IMG/VR virus record: IMGVR_UViG_3300021356_000074
Coordinates: 1 to 34,161 of that record
Strand: one strand, 5' to 3'
DNA length: 34,161 nucleotides
Source of the DNA: a virus
Of the stretch, positions 1-9,128 are shown piece after piece; the stretch's first letter is position 1; each line of letters opens with the position of its first letter. The notes under the pieces are model-generated. The model worked only from the letters and a program-made list of their open reading frames with translations. It was not told where the DNA came from and did no database searches. Position numbers and translations under genes: made by a program.

Positions 1-3000
1 CTGGCTGCGGTCCTGGCCCTGGATCTGGTTGTGGTCCTGGCCCTGGATCTGGCTGCGGTCCTGGTCCTGGTTGTGGTTGTGGTCCCGGTCCTGGTTGTGG
101 GCCTGGATCTGGAGTAGGAGCAGGTGGAACTTTTCCACCGCCACCAGTAGTTGAGCTACCTAAGTAAACTTTACTAATGAAAATATTACCGTCATCATCA
201 ATGCCAGATTCTATATCATCAGAACCACCACTTTGTGAATTAAAAGTTTTAACGAGTCTTAAAGAGTTTAAATCTTCGTTACTTAAAATTTTAGGATTAA
301 ATCCTTGAACAGCTTTTAAACCAGCTTCTTCTGGATCTATGCCAGAAGATTTTGGTGTCCATATATCGTTATCTTTATAAGCGTAAAGAGAAAGTTGAGA
401 CTTAACGTCATCTGGACCTAACTCTAATGTTTGAGTATTAGGAGAATCTGTAGGAATATCGATTTCTTTTCCTGCAGGAATTTTGTCAACATCCATAGTA
501 AGAACTTTTGGATCGTCAACTTGAGGTTCACGTACAATAAACTTAACAGCATCTTTTGCCTTATCAGCACCTGATCCTGATCCATAGTTTGTAAATTTAG
601 GTGAATTAACTATTGCTATACCTTCTTCAGAATTAGGATCAACTGGTTTAGCGTCTCCAATTGCTCTCTTTAAAGCATCAGCACCTTTGTTTCCTTGCAA
701 TCTTGTAAACTCAGTTACTAATGATTTACCATCAGTAGACTTTGTAGTCATCAAAGTTAAAGTTTCACTCTTACCACTTGTTTGATAAACAATATGTTGT
801 TCGCCATTTGATCCTTCAAAAACACCTTTGATAATATCTTTACCTGAACTGTTTGTTATTGAACCATCTGCAAGATCCTGTAAACAATCATCTAAATTAG
901 GCACACGATTATCACCTTGAATATTAATTAGGTTGTCATCTTGTGCTTGTAAATAGCTAGCATCGTCTCCTAATTCATTATCTTCAACATCTGTTGAAGA
1001 TGAATCTGCATCGCCAGGAACACCTTTCTCAATCCATTTCGTAAGATTTTCTGGCTTAGTATTGTTTATTATATTGTCAAATTCATTCTCACTGTCAGGA
1101 ATAATTTTTTTCAATACTTCTTCTTTTTCAGAATCTTCACCACTAATAAGAACTTTAGCTTGTCCATCGTCAATTTGTGGTTCAATACCTGTTACATCTT
1201 TCATTAAATTTTGTAATGCTTGTTGTTGCTTTTCAAAAGTATCATCAAAAGGACCTGAGTTTCCTGGGACTCCTTTTTCAAGCCACGCTTTAATATTTTC
1301 AGATTTTGTATTGTCTATAATATCTTGAAGCTTATCATTTTGTAAGTTTTTGATGCCTACATTTTCAAGACTTTTGCCAAGAGCTTCTGGATCTCTTTCA
1401 TCGATTGCTTTAACAATTTCAGTTTTTTGATCATCTTCTAAGTTTATATTATCGTCTTTTCCTAATTGATCAAATATTTTATTAAATTCTTTGTCAGAAA
1501 ATTCAACAAATTCATTATCTTCGACAGAAGCTTCTTTAAATCTTCCGTCAGGATCATTAAGTTCATCTTGATCTTCTTTAATTTCTTTATCTATAAATTT
1601 ATTTTTGGCCTCTTCTGATAAAGAGTCTAGTCCATTTGCTTCTTTATAAGTATCAAATACTTTAGCATAAAATTCTTTATATTTTTCTGTAAGTTCTTCA
1701 CCTCGCGCACTATCTGACTTTAGTTCAGCGTATTCTTCGATGAGTTCATTACGCATCTCAGAGGTAAGATCTACTTTATCCCAATCTAAACCATTGTCAT
1801 TACAAATTTCTTCACCAAGTAAATTAATTTCATCTCCAGAAATCTTATAATCTTCGACTTTAAGTGCAGAATCATAATAAAATTTTTCTTTAGACCCAGA
1901 ATCAGCTAGAGTTTTTCTTCCAACATCATTCAAAAGACTTTCAATATTTTTTTCATAGTAATCCTTAATTATTTGTTTGTGCTGAGGTAATTCACTATCG
2001 TCTTTAAAGTCTTCGCCAAATTTGTTATCAAGTTTTAATTTTTCAATTGCCAAATTAAAAGCTTTAACTTTAATTGATGATTGTGTTTCATACCAAGGAG
2101 TATTGTCTAGTTTTATGCCGTAAGCCGACAATTCATCATTGCTAAGAATATCTTTTAAATCAACTTCTTTGCTATATAATTCATTTAATTCGTCTGAAAC
2201 TTCTCTAGCAATAACCAGCTTGCCATCGACACTTGGTAGTGCAAAAGGTCCATCGTTTTCTATTGCCTCTGAAAATTTAAATTTATCAAATACTTCTTTG
2301 TTATCATCTTGAAATTTTGAAAGCCATTGGTCTAATTCTGCCCTATTATAATCTTCAATCCAGACACTTCTTAAAGACGATTTAATACTGCCAAACTTAT
2401 CTTCTAAGGGTGATGTTTTATCTGCAATTATTACCATATTAGGCTCGCTATTTAGTTCTGAAACGTCTATAGGCTCGTCATTGCTTTCTTCTAATAAGAG
2501 GCTTAAACCAGAAGCATAAATATATTTTTCGCTTAATGAATTATAGGAAGAGTTTTTATTTTCAAAAAGAAGATCAAATAGTTTGTTTTCATGTACAAAA
2601 GATTCGTTCTTGACAGTTCTGAGCTCTCTTTTTCTTGTTTCTTCATCTCTTGTTTGTTTATTATTAATAATTTTCAAGAATTGACCTGAAGGAATGTTTG
2701 CAACTTCTGCAACAGATTCAGCAAGTTTTTCAATCATAAACTCGTAATCTTTGTTCTTTTTAAACATTGTTACAAATGGAATCATGTTTCCGCGCCACAT
2801 ATTTTCCATTTTATTAACAGCAGTTTTCATGATGCCACCTTGCCACCATTTCATATACTGTTCTAGATTTTCAATAATTTTATCGTTAATTACTCCATTG
2901 TAATCCATTTTTTGATAAAGCATTGCATCGCATTCTTGAAAGAATTTATTGTAAAGTTCACTTGTTGAAACAGATACGTTTTGATCTGATGCCTCATTTA

Positions 3001-6000
3001 ACAAAAAGCCTAATCCTTTTTCATAGATAAACGTCTCGTTAGTTTCTTTTGAGTTTTTATTTATTTTATTAAAGACGTCTTCTAAAGGTGCACCAGGCTT
3101 TAAACAGATAGTATCTGTAAAGTCATCTAGTAAGGCATCATCTAAATGCCAGCCTAAACCTTTTTTCTTTGCCAAGTCTTGATTGGTTATTTTAACATTT
3201 TTAACAATACTTCTAATCGCTTCATATAAGTCTTTAGATCCTTTGTCCATGTTTTTCTTTAATTTAGAAACTTGAAGTCTAGAGTCAATAGCTTTTTTAT
3301 GATCAGCAAAATAAGGAGAGTCTTCACCTACAACTTTAATTCCAAGTTTAGCCAAGTCAGCTTTATATTGCATAAACACTTTACAAATACTTGATCCAAC
3401 TCTCATTCTTATTGCATTCATTATTATTGGAGTAATTGCTGCTTTAAAGTCTTTGTCTTTATAAGGATTAAAGTTTGAAACGTAAGACTTGTTTTTATAG
3501 ATTTCATAAACGTTTTTTGCTATAACTACTGTTGAAGAAGCAATTAAAAGAACAGATAAAGCTGGTCCTGCCATTGCTAAAAACCCGACAAGAGGTCCAA
3601 CAAAAGGAGTTGCTGCAGTAGCACCTGTCATTCCTAATCCTACAGTTGCTAATCTAGCAAAACCAGAAACTTGAAATACTTTATTCATTGCTCCTGTAAA
3701 TGATATTTCATTTAAAGCTTGTTCGCTTAAAAGATTTTGATTTTTAATTTTATAAACGTTTAAATCTTTCTTTGCAAATAAAGAGCTTTTAACTTCGTTT
3801 AATAATTGATTTGTTTGATTAAACTTATTATAATTTTTTGTCATGCTTTCATTAATAAAGCTTGAGTCAACAAGTCTTTCTAAACCTGCCATAACATTTG
3901 GCAATATTTCCTTAGAAAATTCTTTTACATAACTTTGTGCATTGCTTTTATTAGTTATACCTTTAGAAGTCTTATATTCACCTGTCATCTTTTTAGAATC
4001 AAAAATTCCTGATGACATGTAGCGTTTAACATCTGCAGCTGTCAGATTAGCATGAGTGCTGCTTAATGCTGAAAATATAGAATCCATATCGATGTCTGAA
4101 TCTTTTATTTTTCCGCCTTCAACGAATCCTTTCATAATAGCTTCTAGATTAATTACATTCGACATTTTGTCTTTTTCACTACTAGCAATTTCTGTAACTA
4201 AATCTAAAATAGGATCATCACTCATACTATTAAAGTTACCAATTTTATGCAAAGACTGTAATTCTTCTCTTCTTTTTGTTTGAAGTTGATCGATTAAAGC
4301 TTCTTTAGAGTCAATAACTTCATAACCAGTAATATCAGAAATTGTAAAGTGATCCTTATTATTGGTTAACTTTGAATATATTATAGCTTTAAATCTATGT
4401 GTATTATAGTGATCTGATATTTGTTCGTCTGTAACAACAGTTGCTCTACCTTGAGATATATCGTTTTTAAAAGAAGTTATAGCATCTCTTAAAACTTTAA
4501 CTGTGTTTTGTTTTATATTGAGAGTACTCTTGTCTTTTTCTAAGCTGTTTACAAATTTTTCAAGATCTTTAGTGTTTTCTATTAGATCTTCTAAACTTTC
4601 TGTATCAACATCACCTCTAAGTTTTTTACCTCTTTGGAAAATACCTGTGACATATGTTTTATCTTCCATCTTTTCAAACACAGTGTTTATTTCATCTTGC
4701 CCGACTGTCATGTTTTTAAACATTTCAATCTTTATTGATGTCATATCAACACCTAAAAGCTGTGTTAATTTACTTACACTTTCTCCAGTAATTGCTTGTA
4801 AAAGATAAAGCCTAAATGCTTCGCCAATTTTTTCTTCAAATTCTTTTCTTTTCTTAGCTTTTCTTCTTTGCCAAGCTGCTGCGCCTATTGCAGCAATTAA
4901 TGCCACAGTTAAAACTCCTGGTACACCAAAAGTAAGACCTCCTGCAACTTTTAACATAGAAGTTGCAGCTGTTATGAGCAAACTTCCTTTTGATGCCAAA
5001 GTAGCACCTGCTGTTGTAAAGCCTAGCCAAGTTAAACCAAGCCCTAAACCACCAGTTAGTAATCCTGCTGCTGCAGTAAATGCTGCACCTATATTTAAAA
5101 GAACGTAATAAAGGTAAGGAGAAGTACCTAAAGCTGCATTAATTCCTGCTAATGTTCCTCCACTCGTAGCAGCTGCTGCTGCATAAGCTACGTAAGGTGC
5201 CTTTATCCATGCCCATGTAACAGTTCCAGCTGCAGCTAGTTTAGAAGATATGTACGACCAAACAGAGCCTAAAGAGCCTGTGAGCCATTCATTTATTTTA
5301 AATGCAACTTCAGAAAACAAGTCTGACATTGACTCAATACCTGTTAGCCAGTCTTTTAAAGCCCCTACAGCGTTTACAATAGTTTCTGGTGAAGGTAACA
5401 AGTTTGCAATTGCTTCACCAATACCTAAATTAGCACCTCCTGCACTATTAATTAAGTATGTTGAATAACCAATTGCAAGTAATCCAGTCCCTATTGCTAT
5501 CTTACCAAGATTTCCAAAAATAGAGCCTAAAACAGTTTTTGTTCCACTCCAAACTGATGATGCTGCCCTACCTAACATTGACTGAGTCTTAATTGATCCT
5601 CCCGCTATTTCGTTGAAATATTGTTCAATAATAGGAGATATTTCATCTGAAGAAGATTTGTCAAGCTTTTTCCCGTATCTATTTTCAAGATCTTTGATAA
5701 ATTTGTCTTGAATTTTATTATAAGCAGAATTTTTAGGTAAAAAGTCTTTATAATAAAATTTTAATGCAGATGGATTAATTTTTCCATTCGGCATCCTAAC
5801 AATCTTGTCAGCAAGCTTTAATGCACTAGGATCTTTGACACCTGCTTCTTTTATTAAGAGTTTTTCGTTTGATACATCTGGATGCAATAAATTAAAATTA
5901 TTAATTGTAAAAGATTCGTTTGTTTTGCTTTTATTACCAAGAAGATCTTTTGCTAAAGAATCAGTAACGCCAAGTTGCGATAAAGCCTGAACAATTCTTG

Positions 6001-8026
6001 CAGCTGCAGAAAGTTCTTGGCTTTGCGGCTCTTTTTTGCTTTTACCAACCTCTTGCTGAACAATGCTTACTAAAGCATTTCCTTGTCCGTTGTCATCGTT
6101 TAATTTAAAGAATGTTAAAGTTTTTGCATAAAGTTCTGCTGACATTTGGCCAATAAAAATTTGAGCCTGCTGTATGGCCTCAGACTGATATAGCTCAATT
6201 AATGCTCTTTTACTTGTGTCTTTTAAATCATTTATATTTTTTACTTGTTTGCTTAAGAAACTAGCAATATCTTTTTTGAGAGATCCATCGCTTGCTATTT
6301 TAAGTAATTCTGCGGTTTTGCTTTTAATTGCTTCTATCATTTTACGAGCTTCAGCAAGAAATTTATCTTTTCCTTTGCTCATGTCTTCTAAAAGCATCTT
6401 TACACCAATTTGTATATCTTGACTTTGATCTTTTAAGTTTTTTAATTCTAAATTTACAAAGTCAGGAATATTCTTGATGAGCTCAGAAATTTTATTTACA
6501 GTATCATCTACTTGTTTTTTAAAATTATTTGGGTTTAAAATTCTTTCCGCGTCTTCTTTGAAAGCTGCTTTTATATGCTCAATAAGCGCTTGAGAAGTAA
6601 ATAGTTTTGATGGATCAATTTCTTCCTCTTTGTCTTCCTCTTCTCCTGCTTCTTCTTTACTTTCTTCGCCCTTCGCCTCTTCGCCTCTTTCTTCTTCTCC
6701 CTTGTCACTCTTTTCTTCTTCCTCTTCTCCTGCTTCTTCTTTTGACTCTTCTTCATCTTTTTCAGGAGACGTATTATTAAGATCTTCTTTTGAGACAACA
6801 AAAGTTGTTGCAAATTGACTATCTATTTCTTCAGGCCTTCCTTCAGAACTATCAGCCTGCTTTTCTTTCTTGAAAAATGAAGCTAACTTATTTTTAATTT
6901 TAGGATCTTTTATTTTGCCTGCAAAGCTTTTAATCTTGTTAAGAAAACCTTTCTTTTCTTCTTCAGTCTCAATTTCAGCAGGAAAACTACCATCATAGTC
7001 AAAACCACCTTTAGCAAACGCCTTAGCAGATGCAGCAACTTTTTTCTTTTGTTTTTCATCTAGTTCTAGAAGAATATTACTTTCAAGTTTTGTAATAAAT
7101 TCTACTACTTGTAAAGCATCTCTTTTTTGAAAGTTATTGAGTGAAGAATATTTAACGTCTAGATAATGTTCTACTAGCTCTTTTTTTTTATTTGAGCTTA
7201 GTTTTCTTAGACTTTTTTTTTCAAAAAGTAAATTAGATAATTTTTCTTTATAGAACTTGCCTTCCATAACTCCATCTTCAATATTTTTTTCTTCTTCGTC
7301 TGAAGGTTTGTCAGAAGGTTTTTCTGATTTTACAGACTTCATTGCTGCAGATTTGTTATTTCTTGCAATTTGCATTAATGGTTGAATTTTTTCTGATCTC
7401 AAAGCTTTTTGCAGCTCTTCTTCTTGATCTGCAGGTATAGAAATATGTCTAAGCATATCACCTACTCCTGCATGAAGCATTACTTCACCTTGATCAACTT
7501 TTCCTTGTAGTTTAAATAGTTCTGTATGTAGAGTAATTAAAGTCTGATCATCAGTTGTAAAGCCAGGTATAGGTAATAAAAATAATTGAGTCAATTCTTG
7601 GCCAGCAGAGTTTTTTCCTTCAACTTCTTCTCCACTTTTTGTTCTAACTGTAAATGGTATAAATCCCCATTTTTCACATTTATCAATATCAAATTGAGTA
7701 GCAGGTGCGTCTGTGTCTCCTTTTACGCTAAAGGTATTAACTACCATTCCTTGTAAAGTCTTTTTTTCTAAAGTTTTAATACCTGTAAAATTTATTGCAG
7801 TGTCATCTTTACTTAATTCTCCGTCTTCAATTCTTTGAAAGATTACATCTTCGCTTGGAAAAGCTTTATCTAAGATTGCACTTATTCTTTTTCCAACAAC
7901 GTTAAGTTGTTGATTATTCATTACAAGATTACTTTGCGATTCATCTTCTTCTTTAAGAATCTTTTTCTCAAAAACTTTGTGGATATTTTTTTCTTCAAAA
8001 AGGAGTTCACTTAATTTTGTGTTCAT
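1..8026 (-). CDS. Giant virion-type protein, C-terminal end outside window
   Basis: One minus-strand frame is open from the ATG at 8026 (AGG about 8 nt upstream) to the left edge, about 2,675 codons, with the stop outside the window. I do not recognise the family. In order it shows: an N-terminal helix with LLFEEK; a lysine/glutamate region with a second LLFEK segment near 7230; a very acidic Glu/Lys/Ser stretch at about 6610-6770 with an internal repeat; long helical regions; Ala/Gly-rich hydrophobic, membrane-like segments at about 4860-5240, 5460-5520 and 3540-3700; further LL-x-E segments near 3010 and 2500; an acidic C-terminal half with a duplicated LEKGVPG-type segment; and a Pro/Gly/Gln tail at the edge. 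Size, low complexity and hydrophobic segments suggest a structural or ejected internal virion protein. Tape measure, adhesin or packaged polyprotein are all possible. The reading frame is certain; the function is inference. Confidence 0.8.
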   Translation of the reverse strand, partial: MNTKLSELLFEEKNIHKVFEKKILKEEDESQSNLVMNNQQLNVVGKRISAILDKAFPSEDVIFQRIEDGELSKDDTAINFTGIKTLEKKTLQGMVVNTFSVKGDTDAPATQFDIDKCEKWGFIPFTVRTKSGEEVEGKNSAGQELTQLFLLPIPGFTTDDQTLITLHTELFKLQGKVDQGEVMLHAGVGDMLRHISIPADQEEELQKALRSEKIQPLMQIARNNKSAAMKSVKSEKPSDKPSDEEEKNIEDGVMEGKFYKEKLSNLLFEKKSLRKLSSNKKKELVEHYLDVKYSSLNNFQKRDALQVVEFITKLESNILLELDEKQKKKVAASAKAFAKGGFDYDGSFPAEIETEEEKKGFLNKIKSFAGKIKDPKIKNKLASFFKKEKQADSSEGRPEEIDSQFATTFVVSKEDLNNTSPEKDEEESKEEAGEEEEEKSDKGEEERGEEAKGEESKEEAGEEEDKEEEIDPSKLFTSQALIEHIKAAFKEDAERILNPNNFKKQVDDTVNKISELIKNIPDFVNLELKNLKDQSQDIQIGVKMLLEDMSKGKDKFLAEARKMIEAIKSKTAELLKIASDGSLKKDIASFLSKQVKNINDLKDTSKRALIELYQSEAIQQAQIFIGQMSAELYAKTLTFFKLNDDNGQGNALVSIVQQEVGKSKKEPQSQELSAAARIVQALSQLGVTDSLAKDLLGNKSKTNESFTINNFNLLHPDVSNEKLLIKEAGVKDPSALKLADKIVRMPNGKINPSALKFYYKDFLPKNSAYNKIQDKFIKDLENRYGKKLDKSSSDEISPIIEQYFNEIAGGSIKTQSMLGRAASSVWSGTKTVLGSIFGNLGKIAIGTGLLAIGYSTYLINSAGGANLGIGEAIANLLPSPETIVNAVGALKDWLTGIESMSDLFSEVAFKINEWLTGSLGSVWSYISSKLAAAGTVTWAWIKAPYVAYAAAAATSGGTLAGINAALGTSPYLYYVLLNIGAAFTAAAGLLTGGLGLGLTWLGFTTAGATLASKGSLLITAATSMLKVAGGLTFGVPGVLTVALIAAIGAAAWQRRKAKKRKEFEEKIGEAFRLYLLQAITGESVSKLTQLLGVDMTSIKIEMFKNMTVGQDEINTVFEKMEDKTYVTGIFQRGKKLRGDVDTESLEDLIENTKDLEKFVNSLEKDKSTLNIKQNTVKVLRDAITSFKNDISQGRATVVTDEQISDHYNTHRFKAIIYSKLTNNKDHFTISDITGYEVIDSKEALIDQLQTKRREELQSLHKIGNFNSMSDDPILDLVTEIASSEKDKMSNVINLEAIMKGFVEGGKIKDSDIDMDSIFSALSSTHANLTAADVKRYMSSGIFDSKKMTGEYKTSKGITNKSNAQSYVKEFSKEILPNVMAGLERLVDSSFINESMTKNYNKFNQTNQLLNEVKSSLFAKKDLNVYKIKNQNLLSEQALNEISFTGAMNKVFQVSGFARLATVGLGMTGATAATPFVGPLVGFLAMAGPALSVLLIASSTVVIAKNVYEIYKNKSYVSNFNPYKDKDFKAAITPIIMNAIRMRVGSSICKVFMQYKADLAKLGIKVVGEDSPYFADHKKAIDSRLQVSKLKKNMDKGSKDLYEAIRSIVKNVKITNQDLAKKKGLGWHLDDALLDDFTDTICLKPGAPLEDVFNKINKNSKETNETFIYEKGLGFLLNEASDQNVSVSTSELYNKFFQECDAMLYQKMDYNGVINDKIIENLEQYMKWWQGGIMKTAVNKMENMWRGNMIPFVTMFKKNKDYEFMIEKLAESVAEVANIPSGQFLKIINNKQTRDEETRKRELRTVKNESFVHENKLFDLLFENKNSSYNSLSEKYIYASGLSLLLEESNDEPIDVSELNSEPNMVIIADKTSPLEDKFGSIKSSLRSVWIEDYNRAELDQWLSKFQDDNKEVFDKFKFSEAIENDGPFALPSVDGKLVIAREVSDELNELYSKEVDLKDILSNDELSAYGIKLDNTPWYETQSSIKVKAFNLAIEKLKLDNKFGEDFKDDSELPQHKQIIKDYYEKNIESLLNDVGRKTLADSGSKEKFYYDSALKVEDYKISGDEINLLGEEICNDNGLDWDKVDLTSEMRNELIEEYAELKSDSARGEELTEKYKEFYAKVFDTYKEANGLDSLSEEAKNKFIDKEIKEDQDELNDPDGRFKEASVEDNEFVEFSDKEFNKIFDQLGKDDNINLEDDQKTEIVKAIDERDPEALGKSLENVGIKNLQNDKLQDIIDNTKSENIKAWLEKGVPGNSGPFDDTFEKQQQALQNLMKDVTGIEPQIDDGQAKVLISGEDSEKEEVLKKIIPDSENEFDNIINNTKPENLTKWIEKGVPGDADSSSTDVEDNELGDDASYLQAQDDNLINIQGDNRVPNLDDCLQDLADGSITNSSGKDIIKGVFEGSNGEQHIVYQTSGKSETLTLMTTKSTDGKSLVTEFTRLQGNKGADALKRAIGDAKPVDPNSEEGIAIVNSPKFTNYGSGSGADKAKDAVKFIVREPQVDDPKVLTMDVDKIPAGKEIDIPTDSPNTQTLELGPDDVKSQLSLYAYKDNDIWTPKSSGIDPEEAGLKAVQGFNPKILSNEDLNSLRLVKTFNSQSGGSDDIESGIDDDGNIFISKVYLGSSTTGGGGKVPPAPTPDPGPQPGPGPQPQPGPGPQPDPGPGPQPDPGPGPQP
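2..115 (-). repeat. 24-bp tandem repeat coding Pro-Gly/Gln/Asp tail
   Basis: On the plus strand a unit of about 24 bp (eight codons on the minus strand) repeats from 2 to about 109 and continues past the left edge. The encoded unit is of the type P-D/Q-P-G-P-G-P-Q, alternating proline with Gly, Gln or Asp. It follows a short Gly-rich hinge (GGGGK) and a PAPTP spacer. Such repeats form an extended, stiff, unfolded linker in surface or tail proteins. Units differ at third positions and at the D/Q choice, so the repeat is not freshly duplicated throughout. Confidence 0.85.
1010..1335 (-). repeat. Duplicated ~25-residue segment in giant protein
   Basis: Two copies of a segment with the pattern D/N-x-I-I-x-N-T-K-x-E-N-x-x-x-W-x-E-K-G-V-P-G lie 249 nt (83 codons) apart, ending near 1014 and 1263. 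The DNA copies have diverged at many third positions while the protein pattern is kept, so the repeat is under protein-level selection. It may be a small repeated domain or a surface motif. No named family was recognised. Confidence 0.7.
6634..6742 (-). repeat. Acidic repeat with identical 25-nt copies
   Basis: An identical 25-nt plus-strand stretch occurs at 6634-6658 and 6718-6742, 84 nt (28 codons) apart. It lies inside a Glu/Lys/Ser-rich part of the giant protein with repeated SKEEAGEEE-type units. The exact identity suggests a recent slippage or unequal-exchange event. The repeat also creates lysine-rich and serine-rich shadow frames that are not genes. Confidence 0.8.
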
Positions 8027-8100
8027 GCTTACTACCTAGTATATTTGTTTGTCTATTCGTAATAAGTATTATGTAGAATACAAAAATAATAAAACAAAAT

Positions 8101-8520
8101 TTAATTCAAATATGAATAAATTTTTACTCCCGACTTTTTTAATAGCAGTATTCCTTTTTCGTTTCTGTATTTTTCTTTGTATACTACTTTATTGATTCCG
8201 CTATTTATAATAGCCATTGCACAATTTTCACAAGGACTCAAAGTTAAGTACATTACTTTATCTTTTGGATTATTATAGTCAAGCTTTAGTAATGCATTAA
8301 TTTCAGCATGTAATAATCCACTACAGCCAGGTTCTTCAGATTGTGGCACGTTTGACATTCCTGCTGCATTACCATTATATCCTAAGGAAAGTACTTGTGT
8401 ATTATCTGACGTTACTATAAGTGCGCCTACTTTAAAAGTAGGATGATGACTACGTAGCGCAATTGTTTCTGCCATTGTCATCCATATTTTATCCCATGAA
8501 GGCCTATTTATATCTACCAT
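8101..8520 (-). CDS. Deoxycytidylate (dCMP) deaminase
   Basis: 139 aa, full length for the zinc-dependent cytidine/dCMP deaminase family. It should convert dCMP to dUMP, feeding thymidylate synthesis. The zinc site is visible as H71-A-E73 (Glu73 the proton shuttle) and P96-C97-x-x-C100. Upstream, the G-x-N-G segment near residues 48-51 and the C-terminal VVY strand fit the fold. The ATG at 8520 has GGAG eight bases upstream. The gene lies between the giant gene and a divergently transcribed HAD gene only 20 bp away, so its promoter must overlap the neighbour. It belongs functionally with the thymidine kinase, kinase-TS fusion and ThyX genes of the window. Other deaminases of the superfamily are possible, but length and motifs favour dCMP deaminase. 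Confidence 0.92.
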   Translation of the reverse strand: MVDINRPSWDKIWMTMAETIALRSHHPTFKVGALIVTSDNTQVLSLGYNGNAAGMSNVPQSEEPGCSGLLHAEINALLKLDYNNPKDKVMYLTLSPCENCAMAIINSGINKVVYKEKYRNEKGILLLKKSGVKIYSYLN

Positions 8521-8540
8521 TTTATAATCTCCGAGGCTTT
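8521..8540. promoter_or_regulatory. 20-bp divergent gap with ribosome sites on both strands
   Basis: The whole gap between the divergent dCMP deaminase and HAD starts is 20 bp. Its core CTCCGAGG reads as GAGG in front of the plus-strand ATG and as GGAG in front of the minus-strand ATG, so the two Shine-Dalgarno sites overlap on opposite strands. Any promoter for either gene must therefore sit inside the other gene or farther upstream. Confidence 0.7.
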
Positions 8541-9128
8541 ATGTATTATTTATTATTAGAAAATTATATTAAAGAATTGTTAAAAGAAAACAAAGAATAT
8601 ATTAAAAAAATTAACATATTTGATTTTGACGACACGTTATTTAAAACAACGAAGCAACCTGTTAACTGGACAAATAAAGATGGATTTTGGTATAACTCTG
8701 AAGAATCTGTGAATCCTTTATACTACAAAAAGAATATTGATACTTATTGGATAAATGATACGGTCAATAAAGTAAAAGAATCCATGTCAGACCCTGAATC
8801 TTTAACAGTTCTTTGTACAGCAAGAAGTAATCAGCCTGAAGTTATACATTCAACAAATAGTTTACTTAGAAAAAAAGGTCTCGTGTTTGATGATAATCGT
8901 CTTTACTACAAGACAAAAGATTATCAGACGTTAGGTAAAGAAGGTACACCTAAATACAAAGCAGACGTAGCTAAGTCTCTTTTAAACACGTATAGTTTTT
9001 GTAAAGAATTACATTTTTGGGAAGACAAGCAAGAAAATCTAGATGCTGTTCAACGAATGATTGATGATAATAACGCTATTAACCCTAACAGAAAAATATT
9101 ATTCGTTCCTCACGTTGTTCAAGTTTAA
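8541..9128 (+). CDS. HAD-superfamily phosphatase, Swiss-army-knife RNA-repair-like
   Basis: 195 aa from the ATG at 8541, preceded by GAGG; a longer open frame to 8463 would run into the divergent dCMP deaminase and lacks a ribosome site. After an amphipathic N-terminus containing Y-I-K-E (residues 9-12) comes HAD motif I, D28-F-D30-D-T, then the motif II-like LCTARS segment and a late HFWEDKQEN segment that fits the acidic motif III/IV. The spacing and the tryptophan/tyrosine-rich middle resemble the HAD domain of Swiss-army-knife RNA repair proteins (HAD_SAK_1), known in phages. The expected activity is a Mg-dependent phosphatase on a nucleic-acid or nucleotide phosphate; the substrate is unknown. 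The tail overlaps the converging gene by 30 nt. Its N-terminus resembles those of the other plus-strand genes, which may mean that it is packaged in the virion. Confidence 0.72.
   Translation: MYYLLLENYIKELLKENKEYIKKINIFDFDDTLFKTTKQPVNWTNKDGFWYNSEESVNPLYYKKNIDTYWINDTVNKVKESMSDPESLTVLCTARSNQPEVIHSTNSLLRKKGLVFDDNRLYYKTKDYQTLGKEGTPKYKADVAKSLLNTYSFCKELHFWEDKQENLDAVQRMIDDNNAINPNRKILFVPHVVQV

Noticed and set aside
2-115. CRISPR-like array at the left edge
   Set aside because: The 24-bp units have no unique spacers, keep a codon frame and encode a Pro/Gly repeat.
1062-6422. Several plus-strand open frames of 60-100 codons
   Set aside because: They lie inside the giant gene, lack ribosome sites and have Ser/Phe-rich composition typical of the complement of Lys/Glu-rich coding.
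6571-6818. Lysine-rich minus frame and serine-rich plus frame as small genes
   Set aside because: Both are shadows of the acidic repeat in the giant gene; no ribosome site and sequence fully explained by the Glu-rich coding.
8066-8081. Terminator at the GTATT/AATAC palindrome after dCMP deaminase
   Set aside because: The stem is only 5 bp of A-T-rich pairs and no T-run follows in the right position.
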